The notes under the pieces: generated by a model | Told to the model about the DNA's origin: nothing | The model's database searches: none | The model's input: only the letters and a program-made list of their open reading frames with translations | Shown here: piece after piece, positions 4,509 to 7,911 of the stretch | Position numbering within the stretch: position 1 is the stretch's first letter | Layout: each line of letters starts with the position of its first letter | Made by a program: the position numbers and the translations under genes | Assembly: GCA_046050405.1 (NCBI GenBank) | Contig: JBJOPY010000004.1 | Location: 1 to 7,911, forward strand | DNA length: 7,911 nt | Direction of reading: 5' to 3' | Source of the DNA: JADKCL01 sp046050405 | GTDB taxonomy: Bacteria > Bacteroidota > Bacteroidia > J057 > JADKCL01

Positions 4509-6973
4509 TCGATGTCTATGATGATCCGCAAGGTCTTCTGCGGGGCATCGCGGTAGTAAAGGTCGATCCGTTCGGACAGCACCTTGCGCACCTTGTCCAC
4601 CGACGAGTTCCTGGGGATCTTGAACATGGCGACTTGGCGGTATTCATTGCGCAGGCGGGTGATGTAGGGGTATTCCGGGCCCAGGAGCGCTTCGCCGAAA
4701 CTGACCAGGAAGATCTTTCGGATTGCCTCGGCCTGCGATTCCAGGAAGAGCTGATTCCGGTGGCGCAGCTCCATCTTGATGATGCGGGAGTAGGGGGGGT
4801 ATTTCAGCGTCTGCCGGTTTTGCAGGTCGAGGTCGTAGAAGATGCCAAACGGCTTCTGGAGCAGCCGGAGCACGGGATTGTCGGGCATATAGGTCTGGAT
4901 CAGGACCTTGCCCTTCTTGGTGGCGCGACCTGCCCGTCCGCTGACCTGCGTAAGCATCTGATAGGCCAGCTCGTGGGCCCGAAACTCGCCCATGTTCAGC
5001 ATCAGGTCTGCCTCGATCACGCCGACCAGCGTGACATTCTCGAAATCAAGGCCTTTGCTGACCATCTGAGTGCCGACCAGGATGTCGATCTCATGATGCT
5101 CCAGGCTGCGGATGATCTTCAGGAATGCATGGCGGGAACGCGTCGTGTCCAAGTCCATGCGGGCGATCCTTGCCTCCGGGAAGTGGGCCTTGATCTCCTC
5201 TTCGATCTTCTCGGTGCCGATGCCGACCTGCCTGACCTCGTAGCTCGCACACTTGGCGCATTGATTGTATTGGTGGTCGATGTAGCCGCAGTAGTGGCAG
5301 CGCAGCTCCTTCTTGGATTTATGGAAAGTGAGCGAGATGTCGCAGTGGATACAGTGGGGGACATGCCCGCAATTCTGGCAGGTGATGTAGGGCGAGAATC
5401 CGCGCCGGTTCTGGAAGAGGATGACTTGCTCTCGCCGCTCCAGCGTCTTCTTCACCTCGATCAGCAGGGCCTTGGAGAAGTGCCCCTCCATGAGGCGCAT
5501 CCGCTTCTGCTCCCGGAGGTCCACGACCTGGATCACCGGCAATTCCGATCTCACTGCGCGGTTCTTGATCTCCACGAGGGTGAATTTGCCGGCGCGAGCA
5601 TTGTAGTAGGTCTCGAAGGAGGGTGTGGCCGACCCCAGCAGCACCCTCAGGTTCAGGAGCCTTGCGGCAAAGATCGCCACATCGCGGGCATTGTACCGCG
5701 GATTGGGCTCGGCTTGCTTGAAACTGTGGTCATGCTCCTCATCCACCACGATCAACCCGAGCTTTTCAAAGGGCAGAAAGATCGCCGAGCGCACGCCGAT
5801 GACGATCTTGTACTCCTTCATCAGGACCTTCTGCCATATCTCCACCCGCTCCAGGTCGCTGAACCTGCTGTGATAGACGCCCACCTGCTCCCCAAACTCA
5901 CTCTTGACCTTGTCGATGATCTGCTGTGTCAGGGCAATCTCCGGCAGCAGGTAAAGCACCTCCTCGTCATTTGCAAGGGCTTCCTTGATCATTTCGATGT
6001 AGATATGCGTCTTGCCGCTCCCGGTCACGCCGTGAATCAGTACAGGCTTGCAGGGATCGGCGGAAAAGGAGCCCCGGATGGCAGCGAGGGCATGGTTCTG
6101 CTCCTCCGTGAATACGATTTCATTGTTCCTGGCCTGGTAGGCGATCATCGCCAGGCGCTCCTCGGGGATTTCGATCTCCCGCAGGATGCCTTTCTCGGCG
6201 AGGCTGCCGATGGCACCCTCGCATCCCTTCAGACGCTTGATCAGTGCACTCCTGGGCATCGGTTTATTCTGGAGATACGCCTCTGCGACCAGCATCAGCA
6301 CCTCCTCTTGCCGCGGCGCATTCGCGAGGGTTTCAAAAGCTTGGTTCAGCATCGCTCCGTCCTGGTAGCGCGGCGCGACCTCCAGGAACTTCACCATCTT
6401 GGGCATGTAGCCCTGCTTCAGGCGGTGGGCAAGGCGGACGAGTCCACGGGCCTCCAGGTTTCGCAACCTGGGCAAGGGCCCTTGGATTTCCAGGATCGCA
6501 GCGGCTTCGGCCAGGTTCATCCTTCGCCTCATCTCCAGCTGCCGAAGAAAGTCGTAGTCCTTGGAGGAAAGATCCATGTCCTCCCAGTTGTTGATGCCGG
6601 CCCATTCGACCACCATCTCGCTTTCCAGCTTCAGCCCCGCAGGCAAGGCTGCCTTGTGGACTTCTCCCTCCGTGCAGAAGTAATAGTGTGCAATCCATGC
6701 ATACAGGTCCAGCTGAGCCTTGCGCAATACAGGCCGGTCGTCCGGAAATCCGTCCACGAACTTCAATGTTCGCAAAAAGTCCTCGGAAAGGTTCTCCGCA
6801 GGATCGTCTGCATCGCGGACTCGACGCACCACGCCCGTGTACATCTTGTTCCGGCCAAAGGAAACCACCACGCGCATCCCAGGAATGGCCTTGTCGGCAT
6901 CCTCCTGACGAACCCGATAATCAAATTCGCTCTTGACAGGGACAGGCAGGATGACTTCGACGACGAGGTTCAC
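4499..6973 (-). CDS. priA: Primosomal replication restart helicase PriA
   Basis: This complete 824-residue protein is a 3'-5' superfamily 2 helicase that rebuilds replication forks by recognising abandoned forks and loading the replicative helicase. The N-terminal DNA-binding domain (residues 1-110) begins MNLVVEVILPVPVKSEFDYRV, typical of PriA. A middle region of about 170 residues precedes the helicase. Helicase motifs are intact: Walker A GVTGSGKT (315-322), DEEH (411-414), GSATPS (447-452), VGTQMVSKGLDFENV (633-647) and QVSGRAGR (676-683). The zinc-binding insert has four CxxC pairs: C532/C535, C541/C544, C559/C562 and C572/C575. The C-terminal domain is complete. The E. coli protein is about 730 residues, and the greater length here, mostly in the middle, resembles Bacteroidota PriA. 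The start is GTG at 6973, whose GTGA overlaps the stop of the upstream transporter gene by four bases, pointing to coupled translation. No other PriA partner gene is in the window. Confidence 0.97.
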   Translation of the reverse strand: MNLVVEVILPVPVKSEFDYRVRQEDADKAIPGMRVVVSFGRNKMYTGVVRRVRDADDPAENLSEDFLRTLKFVDGFPDDRPVLRKAQLDLYAWIAHYYFCTEGEVHKAALPAGLKLESEMVVEWAGINNWEDMDLSSKDYDFLRQLEMRRRMNLAEAAAILEIQGPLPRLRNLEARGLVRLAHRLKQGYMPKMVKFLEVAPRYQDGAMLNQAFETLANAPRQEEVLMLVAEAYLQNKPMPRSALIKRLKGCEGAIGSLAEKGILREIEIPEERLAMIAYQARNNEIVFTEEQNHALAAIRGSFSADPCKPVLIHGVTGSGKTHIYIEMIKEALANDEEVLYLLPEIALTQQIIDKVKSEFGEQVGVYHSRFSDLERVEIWQKVLMKEYKIVIGVRSAIFLPFEKLGLIVVDEEHDHSFKQAEPNPRYNARDVAIFAARLLNLRVLLGSATPSFETYYNARAGKFTLVEIKNRAVRSELPVIQVVDLREQKRMRLMEGHFSKALLIEVKKTLERREQVILFQNRRGFSPYITCQNCGHVPHCIHCDISLTFHKSKKELRCHYCGYIDHQYNQCAKCASYEVRQVGIGTEKIEEEIKAHFPEARIARMDLDTTRSRHAFLKIIRSLEHHEIDILVGTQMVSKGLDFENVTLVGVIEADLMLNMGEFRAHELAYQMLTQVSGRAGRATKKGKVLIQTYMPDNPVLRLLQKPFGIFYDLDLQNRQTLKYPPYSRIIKMELRHRNQLFLESQAEAIRKIFLVSFGEALLGPEYPYITRLRNEYRQVAMFKIPRNSSVDKVRKVLSERIDLYYRDAPQKTLRIIIDIDPL

Positions 6974-7911
6974 GGGGATTTTCGTGTACGCTTGAGGTGG
7001 AGCATGTTGATGGCGTTGGTGGAGAAGCCATGAACCTTGGGGGAGACGATACGGACGATCTTGTCGTAATACAGGAGTACCACCGGTGCCTGTGCCAGCA
7101 TCTGCCGGTCCATCTCCTGGTACATCAGAAATCGCAGGGAATCCCGCGGCTCGGCCCGTGCCGCCGCGAAAAGCGAGTCGTAGGCCGACGACGAGAAACG
7201 CATCCTGTTCGGCCCGTTGGGGGGAATCTGACCCGTCGTGAACAGGCCGAGATAGTTTTCCCCATCAGGATAATCGGCGATCCAACCCGCCCGCCAGAGG
7301 TTGATCTCACCCTTCCCGGCCAGTTCACGGAGCGCACTGCCGTCCATGTTGTCCATCGTGACACTCAGGCCGATGCGCTCCCAGCTTTTCTGGACAAACT
7401 CCATCGCCTCCTGATGGGTGGGATTCGACTTCAGGGAGATCACCGGAATTCCTCTGCCGCCCGGGTAGCCTGCAGCTTGCAGGAGACTGGAGGCGCGGTC
7501 CGGATCGTAGCCGTAGCCCTGCACAGCCCTCGCATCGAAACCCGGCATTCCTGGCGGCACCATCCCGGCAGTGGCGGGGACGCCATTGCCACTCAGCACA
7601 TAATCCACCAAGGCCTGCCGATCGATGGCATAATTCAAGGCCTGGCGCACACGGAGATCCATCAGTGGATGTCCTTTTGCAGCAGGCAGGGCCGAGTCCA
7701 CGAGGATGCCGATGTACTCGGTATTCAACTGCGGATGAATGTCGAAATGGAACTTCTCCAGGTAGGAGGCCTTGATCTTGCCCTGAATGTCAAATACTTC
7801 ATCCTTGGTGCTCTTGTCGATGCCGTTCACAAAGTCGAGCCGACCCTGACAAAGCTCCACAAACTCGCTCAGGCGCTCCCGGATGAACCTTACCCGCACG
7901 GCATCCATGTA
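6970..7911 (-). CDS. ABC transporter substrate-binding protein, family 5 (peptide/nickel type), C-terminal part
   Basis: This leftward gene enters from the right edge, and 313 residues plus the stop are visible. The frame is open at 7911, so the signal peptide and first lobe are missing (family members are usually 500-550 residues). Family 5 (SBP_bac_5, DppA/OppA-like) features seen are LDFVNGID, DLRVRQALNYAIDRQALVDYVL, VPATAGMVPPGMPGF, GYGYDPDRASSLLQAAGYPGG, then NLWRAGWIADYPDGENYLGLF, and near the end the conserved helix and strand EMDRQMLAQAPVVLLYY. Such proteins bind peptides, nickel complexes or similar ligands outside the inner membrane and deliver them to an ABC permease. The ligand cannot be read from this part. 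Its TGA stop overlaps the priA GTG, so both are on one transcript. No permease or ATPase gene follows, so it is an orphan on this side. Confidence 0.92.
   Translation of the reverse strand, partial: YMDAVRVRFIRERLSEFVELCQGRLDFVNGIDKSTKDEVFDIQGKIKASYLEKFHFDIHPQLNTEYIGILVDSALPAAKGHPLMDLRVRQALNYAIDRQALVDYVLSGNGVPATAGMVPPGMPGFDARAVQGYGYDPDRASSLLQAAGYPGGRGIPVISLKSNPTHQEAMEFVQKSWERIGLSVTMDNMDGSALRELAGKGEINLWRAGWIADYPDGENYLGLFTTGQIPPNGPNRMRFSSSAYDSLFAAARAEPRDSLRFLMYQEMDRQMLAQAPVVLLYYDKIVRIVSPKVHGFSTNAINMLHLKRTRKSP

Noticed and set aside
4634..7033. A 799-residue open frame on the plus strand, antisense to nearly all of priA
   Set aside because: It has no recognisable domain and is rich in His, Leu, Asp and Gln as expected for a reverse-frame shadow of a GC-rich gene. 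PriA on the other strand has every family motif.

Overview
The window holds parts or all of six protein genes and several structured intergenic stretches. No mobile element, CRISPR array, rRNA or convincing tRNA was seen. The DNA is moderately GC-rich by eye. Three things point to Bacteroidota or a close relative. First, PriA is long (824 residues) and carries the extra middle region seen in that phylum. Second, a DnaQ-type exonuclease is fused to a UvrC/Cho-like GIY-YIG region, an arrangement known there. Third, starts lack clear Shine-Dalgarno sequences, while promoter-like boxes resembling the Bacteroidota -7 consensus (TAnnTTTG) lie just upstream of three genes. The phylum call is an inference and no species is claimed.

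Layout from left to right. The first 145 bases, on the minus strand, are the N-terminus of a CNNM/CorC-type (DUF21) membrane protein. A divergent intergenic region of 315 bases follows, ending in a perfect 16-bp palindrome and an exact TAGCTTTG box directly before a plus-strand gene for an uncharacterised 280-residue protein with a C-x2-C-x9-C cluster. Next come 466 bases without a gene but dense in hairpins. This stretch ends in a strong intrinsic terminator just before the exonuclease/GIY-YIG fusion gene, so it is a candidate small RNA or a regulated leader. After the fusion gene a 344-base gap carries a very stable hairpin and a pair of 10-bp direct repeats. It leads into a plus-strand gene for an exported, probably lipid-anchored M23 (LytM) peptidase.

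The right half is transcribed leftward. A family 5 (peptide/nickel type) ABC transporter substrate-binding protein gene runs off the right edge and overlaps the GTG start of priA by four bases, which implies one transcript and coupled translation. PriA converges on the M23 gene across 303 bases that hold only small hairpins.

The genes do not form one pathway. PriA (replication restart) and the exonuclease fusion both act on DNA. The M23 peptidase, the CNNM protein and the ABC binding protein belong to the cell envelope. The features most worth following up are the degenerate GIY-YIG half of the exonuclease fusion, the structured RNA-like region before it, the palindrome-plus-promoter before the hypothetical gene, and the coupling of a transporter gene to priA.
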